DNA from: Astrocystis sublimbata
Lineage: Eukaryota; Ascomycota; Sordariomycetes; Xylariales; Xylariaceae
Direction of reading: 5' to 3'
Assembly: GCA_022453515.1 (NCBI GenBank)
Contig: JAJNNY010000004.1
Coordinates: 62,001-126,000, forward strand
DNA: 64,000 nt
The first letter of the stretch is position 1. Each line of letters opens with the position of its first letter. The translations under genes were made by a program, and so were the position numbers. A model generated the notes under the pieces. It was not told where the DNA came from. It saw nothing but the letters and a program-made list of their open reading frames with translations, and ran no database searches. Positions 10,500 to 21,955 of this stretch are shown piece after piece.

Positions 10500-13320
10500 C
10501 ATATGTTGTACGATAACTGTAGCCTCGGCTCCCGCGAGTCCGTTGCGGCTTGCTTAAAGGAGATGGTGGTACCAGGAGTCTTCGCAAGATTACTTGTGTG
10601 CCGAAGAGTGTGGCTGTGTAACTCGAATGTGGGATGAAGGTTGTTGAAGGCAGGATTGAGGGCAGGTGGCGGGGCCACTGTAACGCGATAGAGGCTTCTG
10701 TAATATGCTGCGTCTCCGATGATGTGCCTCGTCAACAATTAGTAAGCTATGCAGGACTCAGGGAAGAGATACGAACTTCTGAGATGACTTTGGTGGGAAA
10801 CGAAGTGTGCCGAGAGCAGAGACGCGAACTGCTGAGATGAAAGAGGTATGACTTTGGTGGGAAAGTGGGAAATGAAGTGTGTCCAGAGTAACTCGAAACG
10901 GAGGTGTGGAATTTAGAGATTGTAGAGCGAGAAAACAGCAGTGCAGGCAAAGGTACGTACGCCGGCGGCGAAAGGTGTGCAAAATTGCCAGTGTTTGCCT
11001 TAGGCTCAATAGGTAGGCCAGGTACAAACCCAGCTTCCGTGGTCTAGTGCCATATCATCACAAAGGGGAGAGAACGTAACGCTTGAGCCACGTCATAGTA
11101 ATCTGCAACTGAACTCATGTGGCAAGTCGGAGGTGGCGATGCACTACAACAGAAGAGCGCATGATGACGTGACATACCATTGCATTGCATATAGTTGGGC
11201 CGCCGGGGGTGGATTGGGTGTAAAATTGATGACCTCTGGCAATTGTGAGACGGCGGTGGCCAATCGGGCTCTGACGACGATTGCCTCTCGGCAGATTGAT
11301 TGTCGAGCTATCTCGACTGTCGCTTTCGAATGCAATGAATCTTTCTTCTTGCGTTGGTGGGTGGTGATCGATGGCCACGGGAGCGTGTTGCTAGTAACGA
11401 TTGAATATAACAAGTGCTCGGGCGGGAGGTGGCAGCCGTCTTGGGTGATTCCGAAGAACCAGATGATGCTGCCGTTGGCAGAAAGATGTCGGTGTTTCAC
11501 AATCTCGATCCCAAATTGCTGGTGAACCGTACGTGTTGTTCCGAATGAGTGAATAGGAGAGGATGTTGTGGAGTGAGGCCAAGTCAACAGATGCAGCACC
11601 GCCCAGACGATGTATCACCTCAACAGCATGGATATCGTAGCCGCTAATCTTCGCACAGAGGTGGTGTTAAGTGTACTCTTTGTCGGTCCAAACAACAGAA
11701 GAAATAGACGAGACCATGCCCCGTATTATCTTATAAACAGCTCACAACAACGGGTATCCTGGGAGTGTCTGGGAAAGATTTACCGACTGGCGCTCCTAGC
11801 TGGGAAATGAGACACATGCTCAAGCGTTTCGGAGTCGTCGATTCCTTCACCTTTCCTCCATCGCCTTCTCGCGTTGAGTTGGTTCCATGCCAGACCATGC
11901 CTACACGATTTTTGGGCGAATAGCTGTGGTGTTTCTATGTAAGAACCTAGTGTTCCGGGGGAAGTTTGAGTGGAGAGTACCTTAGCTCTGCATGTTGCCT
12001 TTGTCCGTGCTTGCAATACATCGAGACCAGGTGTCGCAAGAATCTCGCACATGCGCAGCTTGCTCTTGCCTCCTCCTACCACTTGGGTAGATAGGTAGGT
12101 CGATGGATAAGCCTGGCATGGTTCTTGAAATGCCTTTCCCTAAGGAAGCCTGCCTTTAAAATAGAGTCGCCTGATCAAAAGAAAAAGCATTTAGTAAGGC
12201 TTTCTATTATCGAAAAAGACTTTAGAATATAACTGCCATTTTAGGTTTTGTTGAATTTCTTATGCTATAGGATATGGTGATTATCTTAATGGGGTTATCT
12301 GCTGCCTATAATTTCGCGATTGAATGTACTACTGCTATCACCCTTTCTATGACAAACCATATTGAATTCTTACGTGCTACTTGGCTGCTAGGAATTTGAC
12401 ATCAATGCCCTTGATCAGCCAGCACCATCTTATGTCTACCAAGTATAACGACAGGAACAAGCCCATTCCACGGCCCCTTCTCAACTCTACAAGGAGCATA
12501 AGAAGCATAACCCTCCAGGAGATTCAAAGAGCAGCTCTAATGGCATCATGATTCATCTGGTACGAAGTCTGGCTTTCACTTCCCAGGCAGGAGGCATCTT
12601 CCAGAACAGTCATCCAAGACAAGCTTGATCAGCTACCATATAACGCTCCAACCAAACCGAACTAGCCCACGTTTGAAGTGTCCTGCTGTTCCACGATTTG
12701 GGAAGGAGATATCAAATAGTAGAAAAGACTACTTCTTAAACTATATCAAGTCCCATCGGCATGGTTTCAAACGAAAGGGTGCGATGATCAACGTGGCCGC
12801 CGTACTAAGAGCTAGGTAACTATGTACTTACTAACCTCGCCTACATGTGTGTTTCAAGGGCGCTCTTCCGTAGGAACAATATAAGGGGTTTCTTTTGACC
12901 TAGTTCGACCAAAACTTCCTTGTTCGGCGACTGCTATCTAGGTCGGTAGACACCTGCAACATGTCGATGCTTGCCAATGACATGACGTTATAGGCATCTC
13001 ATCATTCCTTACTAGGAAAGTTTGACTGTTGTCTTTAAACCAATGCTGCCGTGTTTAAGAGTATGGCATACCGGGCGTGTCACTTCGTATGCAGTAAAGG
13101 ACAACTTAGTTTTGCTAGAGACAGTAGTCAGTGACGCAGGCTTTAATACGAGAGCTGATGCCAAAGTGTCATCACGAATAGACATCAAGATCATCATATA
13201 CCGAATACTAGCAGAATCAAGCCGCTCCTATCTCGAACATAGAATGATAAATCATACGGTTTGGTTTATCCTATCATGATAAGTACCTAATATTAGATAA
13301 GTGTGTAATTAAACTTCGGT
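10500..13320. other. Gene-poor stretch with minor direct repeats
   Basis: No convincing gene is seen. A short direct repeat (gactttggtgggaaa ... gaagtgtg) occurs near 10784 and 10851. Overlapping open frames on both strands at 11133-11599 are not recognised and lack splice structure. A third copy of the dispersed motif lies at 11086-11135. Confidence 0.5.
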
Positions 13321-13327
13321 ACAAAAG

Positions 13328-13428
13328 TTAACGACATATATTTACAGCATCGTTAGGCAAGTTTAGAAAAGAACTAGTGATTGACAACGTATATTCACAG
13401 TATTGTTGGGCGAGTCTGGAGAAAGACT
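13328..13428. repeat. Two direct copies of about 48 bp differing by transitions
   Basis: Copies at 13328-13375 and 13380-13428 share the pattern acaacgtatattcacag followed by a variant of attgttgggcgagtctggag. Nearly all differences are C/T or G/A, consistent with RIP on one copy. Confidence 0.7.
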
Positions 13429-13749
13429 GTATCCAGTCTATCGACACCTAGCACCATCACCGATGCTATCGCCGTTACTATTGCCTGCTCGCCATTCGAG
13501 TCCCGCTCCTCTCCATGTCTCAAACGAAATCGGCAACCGAAACATTCCTGCCTTAATGCAAAACGTAGCTGCCGCACTCTCCTGGGCAAGGAGACCAGAC
13601 CCAGTGAGCTGCTTGCGCCATCGTCGGCGCCGTGCCAGTCCAATTCCAGAAGGGGGGGGGGGCAGCAATAAAAGCCTCCGCGATCATCTCTGTGCACCTT
13701 CCGAGTCCTTAGCCGAAGCCCATGAAGGGAGTGGATCGACTCGAACCCA

Positions 13750-13806
13750 ATCCTCGATCTGGTTAATAAGCGGACTTGCATATGATGTTTCAGAATGCTA
13801 CCCCAG
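13750..13806 (+). repeat. Extra direct copy of the left terminal repeat of the 13.8-14.8 kb element
   Basis: Sequence starting atcctcgatctggttaataa and running through agcggacttgcatatgatg to cagaatgct repeats the left end at 13821-13883, with a gap of about 10 bp. Confidence 0.7.
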
Positions 13807-13820
13807 GTCTCGATAACGCA

Positions 13821-14758
13821 ATCCTCGATCTAGTTCATAAGTGGACTTGCATATAATGATTATACTGTCCCAGAATGCTTCCCAGAGAGCCTGAAGTATC
13901 CATTTCGAAATAGAGGCAGTGTGAGAGCATACCCCTCGAAATTTCAAAGACTCGCGTTGCCCATCCTGCTCCTTCGTCTTTTGTCTCTGCACCATACAAT
14001 AACCGTCACACGTTCAGGAATACGTTCCACTTCAGGTATATCAAGGTCCCATGAAATATATCTTGCTTTGGCGCATCAACACAATAGTCTTGTTCTGACA
14101 TTGCAAACATGCAAGCCCAAACACCCGACGAAGGCACACTCTCAATCATGCTTGATTCTCGCTGCCACGGCCGCTCATGTCAAGAAAGACGATACCCGGC
14201 AACGGACATATCATTTCCTCCCTAGGAAAACATCGCCGGACACCACGACGAGCTGGCCGGATACCAGCTCCTCGAAGTAGGAGACCCAGCGAGTGGCATG
14301 CATCATCGTCGGCGTCGAGCTATAATCGTCAGGCTTGTTGTTGGCAGGTCCTTTCGATTTAGTAAGCAACTCTTGTGTGAGCAAGGCGAGCGAATCTAAT
14401 AGTTGAACAGTGTGATCTTGCGTCGGGTGGAGGACATGACGGCCGACAGGCTGCCCCTGGAACAATGAGTGGGATCATGGAATCATGGAGCCCGGAGTTG
14501 CCTGTTCTCTTTTCATTCAATGCCTTCGCAAGCACGCAGGTGCAACGATGGGCGAAATACGCGATACCACCGATACTAATTCGAAACCTGTTCCAACATA
14601 AGGATGATGAACAATGGATGAGAACATGGAATCATGGAGCCCGGAGTTGCCTGGTTTCTTGTATTGATCAAGCCAGCATGCATTATCGAGAGCTAGGGCA
14701 GTATTCTAGAACACTATAATCAATATATACAAGTCCGCTTATCAACCAGGTCAAGGAC
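13821..14758. mobile_element. Inverted-repeat element of about 0.94 kb without recognised transposase
   Basis: The left end (13821-13883) and the reverse complement of the right end (14696-14758) align over about 63 bp with mismatches that are mostly C/T or G/A. The shared core includes aagtggacttgcatataatg on the left and aagcggacttgtatatattg on the right. Internal direct repeats of gaatcatggagcccggagtt lie at about 14480 and 14629. No transposase-like frame is recognised, so this is probably a non-autonomous or foldback-type element. Confidence 0.55.
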
Positions 14759-14759
14759 T

Positions 14760-15145
14760 GGAACAAGTAAAAATAACTTATAAAATAAACATAATAAACA
14801 ATACTTATTTTTAAATTAATACTTGATTATACAAGGGGGTAGGAATATTTATTCTTTAATTATAACTTTTTGTTTATGTACTAATTAATACGGGGTTCAC
14901 CAGTATGTTATATATCTCATAATCTTCAATTACAATTAACAGCATCACCAACAGGCGAAGGCGTATGTATATATATATACCCAATACCAATGCAATACCG
15001 ATATCAACATACCAGAGCCCGCATCCCAAGCCTTGTGACCCGTTTGAATGTGCCCCCAAGTCGTTCGCCGCCCCGGGGTCAAAAAAAAACCCAAAGTACT
15101 TTTGCTTGCATGTTTGCGTTATATATGTCCACGAGACATAGATCA
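14760..15145. other. AT-rich intergenic stretch
   Basis: AT-rich DNA with TA runs (for example atatatatatac near 14970) precedes the 3' end of the minus-strand gene. No gene is seen. Confidence 0.6.
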
Positions 15146-18100
15146 TTATATCCTGCCCCCTCCGACAACCTCACGTTCAAGGACCTCTGTCTCGCCCCTC
15201 TCTCCGGTCCGGCGTCGTTCGAGGATCCACCGGCTCTCGTTGCCATCCTGTTCTTTCACATACGATATACTACCGGCACTTCCCTTGTGCCTATGGCCCA
15301 TGCTTGGGCGCTGTTGATGCGGAGAAACACCCAATGTCGGGGTCGTCGGCTCATCGGGGCCTTGTGCTATTTTGTGCGTGGACTCTGGAGAGGCGGGCTC
15401 CTCGACCTCTGACAACGGCGAGAAAGTCGTGGTACCCAGCATAGGAGAAAAGACTGGCGCGGAAACAGGCGACGCGGCCAAGCCGGTCGGTATAGCAAGA
15501 GGAGGAATCGGGTTCGTCGTCAAATTTGGAATGGCCGTCAAAGTGGGGCTGCCCGCGTCGCTATCCGCGCATGTTGACCCCTGACTATACAACGAAAACG
15601 CCGAGTTCTTTCTATCTGTAGTGTTCGTTTCCTGGTTCAAAGGACTGATAGCACCATTCCGCTCGTACGGGGACCCATCGCGGGAGCTGGAAACAGAAGC
15701 CTGAGATCCGCCCCAGGCACGGTTGCGCAGCATCATGAGAGCATGCAGAGACATGTCGTGGTCCTCCGCCATCATAGCGAGCTGCGCTAGGCCGGGGCTC
15801 TGTATCGCGCCACTGTTGGTAGGCGCCGGGGACCAGCCAATGCTCATCATCGAATTCCTGTTGGAGTATTCGGAGCGCTCTGTGATGGGTGTGAGGCTAG
15901 GCTCGCGAGACACGACACGGCCTGAGGTGGTGCGGGCAACTCCGCTCGGGGCGAAATATCCCCCGTTGGAATATTGGTAGATGTTCTCGCCGGCCGACTT
16001 CTGAGAGGGATGTCGCGATGGTGGAAGCGGGTTGGAGTAGAATCCGAACTCTTGTTCGTAAAACCCATCATAATCATTCGCTAACGCACTCGCGTTGGCC
16101 TCGGCAATGATGGGATCGTCATCCTCTTCATACTCATCCAGTCCTGCTGAAAAGTCATCGTCCTCGTAGCCAGCCAGTGGATCTTCGTCGGTTGTATCTG
16201 GGTCTGGGTGTGAGGGCCCCGACGCCGTGGGTGATGTGACTATCAAATCCGTCGGGGGGTCGGGGGACGAATCTCTGCGGAATTTACCAGAAGCTGCAGC
16301 CATGTGCAGATGGGACACCAGTGCTTCTGGTGATGGCAACGCTGCCAAATAGCCTGCATCCTCCTGGCCGGGGAGCAGTTGCGGCGCCTGGTGTTGTTGG
16401 AGCACGTGGGAATAATCCGCATCATCATGCTGTGTATAGCCTGACTTGGAGCGCATGTCGACGCTTAGCGAAGTATGAGCAGTAGACTGCGATACGACCG
16501 ATTGACCAGAGAGCCTGGATGTCATACCGGAATCCCGTTTTTTGGCCTCCACGGCGGCATTTCTCTGGGCGAGGGCCTGAGGGAACATGCCAGGTATGGG
16601 GCGTCCATACTGATCCGTATCATTCAGGTCGAATATAGACTCGTCGAAAGCCGAGCCGTCCCCCTCGCCTTCAAAATTGTGCATGCCACCGTTGAAATAA
16701 AGTTCGTCGTCCTCATTTAGATGTCTCTTATCGTTGATGTGCAGTCGTTCAGCCATTGCTTCGGGAGATTCTGCGGCCTGCCCCAGACCTTGAATCCCTA
16801 AGCCGGTAGTGATTTCATTGTGGTGATTTACGCTCGGATCGGGCTCGGCAACCCGGCTCGAGTATGGCTGCGGCGATGGTTCAAGGCCCGACACGTCTCC
16901 CGTCTCGGCGTATCCGATGACATGCCCGTCGGCATCCCTTGGTGTTGGTATTGGTCCAGGACTGAAAGGACTTGTGATCAACGAGGTTGGATCGGATCTC
17001 TGGAAGACGAATCCTGCAAAGTTATCTTGGTCATTGTCTGGATCATCGGCAGCTCCAAAGGCATCTTCTTCGTAGTCGTCCAAGTCAGCATTGACACCAG
17101 GAATTCGCTCTTCCAGATCATCGTCACAGTCCATTGCGTCGTAATCGAAGCTGTCCTCGTCGAACTCGTCGAAGCGCGAGTCCCTTCGATCACTCGGCAA
17201 GCCCGAAAATTTGTCCTGCTGACGTTGTCGGTGTCTTTCCTCCAAGATCTTCTCTTGTTCTGCGGATGCGATCATATCGAAGCTGAAACGGGACGAAGTA
17301 CTCTTCATGTGCTTCGGAATAGCAGAGATAGTGTTCGTTGTGGATGCTGCTGATGCCTTGCGAGACACGGATGATCTGAACGACGCGGCGGTGCTCTTTC
17401 TCATGGCCGCAGCCACGACTTGTTCATCGGCCTGTGCTCCTGCGGACTGCCTCTCGGGAAGACTTCGAGACCCCTGTGCCGGACTTGGGTCCGTAGAATG
17501 GCGTGTGGAAAGCCGGTGTGCCGTCCGAACCGAGTCGACATGGTCATCTTTGGGAGGGACTGGCGGTGCCCTCGTCGGTGCAGATGGGCTCCCGTGCTGG
17601 AGGTGGCCGTCTCCAGATGTCCTACCCGTTGCACTCTCATGGCTACCGACAGCGCCTTGTTGTGGCGTCGGCCTCCGTGGCCGCGGGGCACTGAAATCAT
17701 GGACCACGGTGCCTCGTATGCGGGGGTCGTAGGCGGGCTCTTCCGGACGCTTTCTTAGCGGCAGGGAAAGATCGGGTATGCTCTGGCTCGTTTTCCTGCG
17801 TAGTAGCAGTGTGGACATTGGGTTCTTCAGAAAGGGCAGCCCCTTCTTTGCTTTGGAGGGCTCCCGCGCAACGGGGGGGTTGGATGTCGCGGGCGGGTCG
17901 GAGGCCATCCTGGCGCCCGGCGGCCGCTTTCCTAAAGGGGGCGTGCTCTGGGAATTGGCTGGGCCTGTGAAGGACGACATGGCCCTGGGTGCTTTGGCAG
18001 GGACTGGCTGTCTACCGGAAGCGGCGGCAGGGGGCAAGGGCGACGAGCCCGGTAGTGCAGCATGGGTGGCTTCGTTCCCTCTCGAGTAGTTCTCCAAGGC

Positions 18101-18514
18101 GAGCCCGCCGATGAAGCCTGGCTGTTCGCGGGTGGGGGGTCGAGGCTGAGGCTGCGGTAGCGGCTTCGGGTCGTCGCGTGGTGTCTGGTCCGAGTCCAGG
18201 TAGGCATCCTGGCCGTAGACGGACTGAGCCGAGTCGGCAGAGACGACCCTGGCGATGGGCGGCAGCACGGGAGGGTTGTCATCTCGGCGGGCGTGGGGCT
18301 GTGCCTGTGTCTGGGACCGTGCCGGGGGCTGGCCGTGGGCGTGATGGGCAGAGGCGAGAGAGGTATCGGGACGCGGCCGGACGTCAGGGGCGGGGACGCC
18401 GTCGGCGGGGACGAGATGAGCGGGCTGGAGTGCGGCGGTGTCGCACGAGGCGCGGTCCAGCACGGGAGAGGTGGGATTCGACGGCGTACGCCTGTGGAAG
18501 CGGAGGTGCAGCAT
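15146..18514 (-). CDS. Large disordered conserved fungal protein, function unknown
   Basis: A single uninterrupted frame of about 1,122 codons starts at the first in-frame ATG (18514; an upstream in-frame GTG is not used). The N-terminal 450 residues are Pro/Ser/Arg-rich. They contain a basic patch (KAKKGLPFLKNPMSTLLLRR, then SIPDLSLPLRKRPE and YDPRIRGTVVHDFSAPRPRR), the part most likely to be conserved. A short coiled-coil-like segment follows (AEQEKILEERHRQRQQDKF). The middle is strongly acidic (FDEFDEDSFDYDAMDCDDD and similar blocks). The C-terminus is Ser-rich. No membrane segment or catalytic motif is seen. The length and regular codon use on one strand support a real gene. I do not assign a function. 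Confidence 0.8.
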   Translation of the reverse strand: MLHLRFHRRTPSNPTSPVLDRASCDTAALQPAHLVPADGVPAPDVRPRPDTSLASAHHAHGQPPARSQTQAQPHARRDDNPPVLPPIARVVSADSAQSVYGQDAYLDSDQTPRDDPKPLPQPQPRPPTREQPGFIGGLALENYSRGNEATHAALPGSSPLPPAAASGRQPVPAKAPRAMSSFTGPANSQSTPPLGKRPPGARMASDPPATSNPPVAREPSKAKKGLPFLKNPMSTLLLRRKTSQSIPDLSLPLRKRPEEPAYDPRIRGTVVHDFSAPRPRRPTPQQGAVGSHESATGRTSGDGHLQHGSPSAPTRAPPVPPKDDHVDSVRTAHRLSTRHSTDPSPAQGSRSLPERQSAGAQADEQVVAAAMRKSTAASFRSSVSRKASAASTTNTISAIPKHMKSTSSRFSFDMIASAEQEKILEERHRQRQQDKFSGLPSDRRDSRFDEFDEDSFDYDAMDCDDDLEERIPGVNADLDDYEEDAFGAADDPDNDQDNFAGFVFQRSDPTSLITSPFSPGPIPTPRDADGHVIGYAETGDVSGLEPSPQPYSSRVAEPDPSVNHHNEITTGLGIQGLGQAAESPEAMAERLHINDKRHLNEDDELYFNGGMHNFEGEGDGSAFDESIFDLNDTDQYGRPIPGMFPQALAQRNAAVEAKKRDSGMTSRLSGQSVVSQSTAHTSLSVDMRSKSGYTQHDDADYSHVLQQHQAPQLLPGQEDAGYLAALPSPEALVSHLHMAAASGKFRRDSSPDPPTDLIVTSPTASGPSHPDPDTTDEDPLAGYEDDDFSAGLDEYEEDDDPIIAEANASALANDYDGFYEQEFGFYSNPLPPSRHPSQKSAGENIYQYSNGGYFAPSGVARTTSGRVVSREPSLTPITERSEYSNRNSMMSIGWSPAPTNSGAIQSPGLAQLAMMAEDHDMSLHALMMLRNRAWGGSQASVSSSRDGSPYERNGAISPLNQETNTTDRKNSAFSLYSQGSTCADSDAGSPTLTAIPNLTTNPIPPLAIPTGLAASPVSAPVFSPMLGTTTFSPLSEVEEPASPESTHKIAQGPDEPTTPTLGVSPHQQRPSMGHRHKGSAGSISYVKEQDGNESRWILERRRTGERGETEVLEREVVGGGRI

Positions 18515-20039
18515 GCTGACAGACAGATGCACGCGTGTTCGTGTCGGATTCGAGATCGAACTGAGACCGGGACCGAGGCCGAGAACGAGAACAAGGTGGA
18601 GACGGAGAGCTGCGGACCACGTGGGATGATAGGCTGCTGTTGGGTGCCGTCGATGGGGCCTACTTTCGGGCGAAGCCTAGCATGACGCAGGTGCGGTTGT
18701 GGTTGTCTTCGTTGTCGCCGTTATTGTCGTCGTCGCGGCTGCAGGCGCGCAAGGGGCGATGGACGAGCGAGTGTCGACCATTGACAGTCTCGACGCAATG
18801 CGGCCTGTCGCAGTGGCACCTGGGCATCGTCAGACACGGCACCGTCAAATGCCCATGAACAGGCAACGAGCGCGTTGGGTGTTGGGTAGGGAGGAGCGGG
18901 ATCTAGAAGGTGGAGTGGAGTGGGAGTGCAAAGCGTGGAGGTGAAGCAACAGGGCAATCAATCAATCAATTGGGTTTTTTTCGACATCATCTTACCAACT
19001 GGGGGGCGGTCGTGGCCGCGCTGGTCAGCGAAGCAACATGCGATTGTCTGGCGTGCGTCTGGGCGACCTAGAGGCTAGCGACCGAAGGGATGGCTATGGC
19101 TGCGAATAATGCAATGCGGCGCGATGTCCACCACGACGAGATGTGCTGCGTAAGTAAGTAAGTAGCGTACCTCTTCGATGTTGAAACCATTATAATTAAG
19201 CGACCTGTTACCGTAATAGAGCAACCTGTTTCCGTAATAAGGCCGCTTGATCCGTAATCGCTTCGATTCGAAACGGTCCTAGGGTTTCAAACCGGTCTTA
19301 GAATAAGGCAATCATAGAGCCGCAAAACCGTCTCGAATCCGTAATTATTTCGAAAACAGGAGAGTTACATAAACATCCTCCTTTTGGGCAAGCACCACTA
19401 AATGACCCCACCCCCGCGGTAGGGTACCTACCTAGGTAGGTAGGTACTTACCTAGGCACCTTTAGTAGTATGAAATCAACATGTGGCTTGCCAGGACCCC
19501 AACTCCCGCCAACATGGACTCAAGTGCTCCAGTAGCAGCTTAAATGACGGGTTATCTATTACTACCTTATCTGGAGCTTGGAGGCATTGATGGATCTGAA
19601 GAGGAGTCGTAGTTGTCGACGGTACCTACAGATTACATAGGTACAGTAGCCATACCCAACATACAGTACCTTTTTGTCCCCATATCACTGTGAAGGCAGA
19701 TAGATAGAATGGCACAAACCCTGGCCCATGACCACAGTTCAACTCAAGCTTTATTGATCACGGATTCGCTGTTGCTTAGTGCATATGTACCTAGAACCAA
19801 ATGCAGGAGTTCGCACAGCGAAAGGGAGAAGAGGAAAGGGAACGAAGAGTAGGGCCTCGGATACCTAGTTCCGCTAGCATATGCATCGTGCTCTCTGCAA
19901 TTGTAACTTCTATCGCACCTTTCAGAAGGCAATAACTCAACAGGAAAGAACGTTCACAATGAGAGTAGCGCGGACAATCTTGTTGCCCAACGAAGTTCGT
20001 CAGTGGCTATCATTCTATCATTGTCCACTTTTGTTGACA
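18515..20039. other. Intergenic stretch with short direct repeats and TAGG/CCTA palindromes
   Basis: This stretch lies upstream of the minus-strand gene at 15.1-18.5 kb and downstream of the P450. It holds tcaatcaatcaat (18957-18970), imperfect direct repeats of a variant of cctgttaccgtaat (19203-19260), and a palindromic tract gtacctacctaggtaggtag at 19424-19450. No gene is supported. Confidence 0.6.
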
Positions 20040-21820
20040 TTAGGCTCTTGGTTTGAAAACTAGAACCATTCTGCCAGGTACTGCCGTTAACTGGTCCCTA
20101 AGATCTTGCTCTACATTCTCTCCACCCCGCTCGCCGGGGGCAAATTCGATGTTATATCTTTCGAGTATATTCGCCGCAACAAGCCTCAACTGTGCCATGG
20201 CAAGGGTTTTCCCCACGCAACTGGTCCGCCCTATGTGATTATTAGAGAGTAACATGACCAAGATCCCGAGGAGGTCAAGGAGCAGATGCGATCGTACCTG
20301 CACCGAATGGAGCAAACGCTCGCTTGTCTTTAATCAATTCTGGCTGACTATACCATCTCTCTGGAATGAAGCTGTGAGGATTCACGTACGCAGAATCCAC
20401 TATAAAACGTTAGTAGACAGCGTCACTTCTGATTCAACGCGAAGCCACATGGCAACTCACAGCGACCTATTGAATAGCGCGGAGCTGATATTTTGGTACC
20501 GCCTGGTATAAAGGTGCCATGCACTGTTAGGCCTTCGGGCCGAGTAATCCTTGAGCTGAAGGTGAGAATTGAAGGGATCAGCCGCATTGATTCATTGATG
20601 GTTCCGGTCAAATGTGGTAGCTGGGACAGCGCTTTGACATCAGTACAGTCGACATCCTTCAGTTCTTGCTGGATCTTCGACGCATCCTTGGAGTTGCGAG
20701 CGAGGAAATACAGGAGAACGATAAGGCTAGGCCCGGTGGTGTCACTACGTATGGGAAACATATTAGCGCAATTGGCTCATAAGGTAACGTTCTGGGTGAG
20801 ACAACCTCCCAGCAACCATCAGGGTTGCAGTGTCACCAGAGAGTAACTGATAACTATGTTTCTCCAATCCTTGGCGTTTATATTCGTCTAGGAAGACCTG
20901 GATAATGCCGGGCTTTCTTTCAGTGCGCTGCATGTCCTGATCAGCTGGCTGGAACCTTTCCCTCTAACCTCTTGTCCTTACCTTCAGCCTTTCATTAATG
21001 CAATCATCTGCGAAAGCCAGCATTTTGAACCAATGGCCAACTTTCCAAAATCCAGGAATGAAAGCGAATCCAAGTCTTGCTATCCAGATTGCAGGGCCAA
21101 AGGGCCCAAGAAGTGCAAGCGCAGACCGCATATAAAATGCGCCGTCGACACATTTTCCCTTCTTCATCATACCAAAATCTCGGCTAAAGCCGAAATCGCC
21201 CATGGAGTCAAAGGCAAAGCAATACATCAGATCGTTCATTGCAACAGGATTTGGGCAGGAATCGCCAATACGGCCAACGAGTGTCTCGACTTGGCCGACG
21301 AGTCGTTTGTAGTATTCCACCAGTACTGTTAATTGACGAACATTATTAGTGTAAAACGAGAACGAGGACTGAAGGAGCTTATATTGCCGATCTTCGGGTC
21401 ACCTACAAGCAGGACTCAACGCGTTTCCCCACATTTTCTTACGTACATCGTGGATAGCGTTGTTGCGAGTAAAGATGGATGAGATTCTGGGATACAGAAG
21501 GTCATACCAATCGGACCGAGTATTTCTATACCGATTTCCATCGACGATGTCGATTGCATCTGGGTGGAATATGGTGATCTCGTTGGGGCCTGTGTAGTTC
21601 ATCAGATTTGCGAAATCGTGGCTCAGGCAGAGTGCCAAACCTGTTCTGACAAGTGCACCGTATTGCTGACCGAGAAGTGATTGAACACAATAAGAGTTAA
21701 GAATACAAACATGTGAGTAAGAACGATAATATGAGATTGAAGGTGCCACTCCCCCCGGATGAATATTAGTTGGTGCAAGGTAACGCCTAGGAGCGACGCA
21801 GTGGCAAGATTCTTCCACAT
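20040..21820 (-). CDS. Cytochrome P450 monooxygenase, likely damaged N-terminus
   Basis: Exons on the minus strand are 21820-21642, 21589-21407, 21325-20982, 20936-20806, 20744-20461, 20399-20298 and 20230-20040. Splicing restores all P450 signatures: the I-helix GDTATLMVAGSDTTGPS, the K-helix ESMRL (ExxR), PERW, and the heme loop FGAGRTSCVGK with the cysteine ligand. The N-terminus has a membrane anchor (HIIVLTHMFVFLTLIVFNHF). However, the Pro-rich hinge and about 70 residues expected between the anchor and the YGALVRTGPNEI segment are missing. The two parts of exon 1 are also one base out of frame (near 21680-21700). I infer an internal deletion with frameshift, or an unrecognised intron. 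It would act at the endoplasmic reticulum as a heme monooxygenase in the neighbouring cluster. Confidence 0.75.
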
Positions 21821-21955
21821 GGTGTCAGATTTCAAGTGCTACAGATGGTATTGACTGTTGTAAGAAGCATTGACTGATCAACAATTTACAGCGTCACAGG
21901 CCGAAAGGGTGTCGTTTTGTTTTCGAGCTCACAAGCTTGGCTAACATTCTTGCAG

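Noticed and set aside
11115..11618. Three overlapping open frames on the minus strand and one on the plus strand
   Set aside because: None has recognisable motifs, signal peptide or splice sites, and all overlap; it was left as gene-poor DNA beside the dispersed motif copy.
13735..13765. tRNA-like B-box (ggttcgagtc on the minus strand)
   Set aside because: No matching acceptor, anticodon arm or A-box could be folded around it, and it lies at the border of a repeat.
18293..18685. Plus-strand frames near the start of the 15.1-18.5 kb gene
   Set aside because: They are antisense shadows in GC-rich sequence of a long uninterrupted minus-strand gene.
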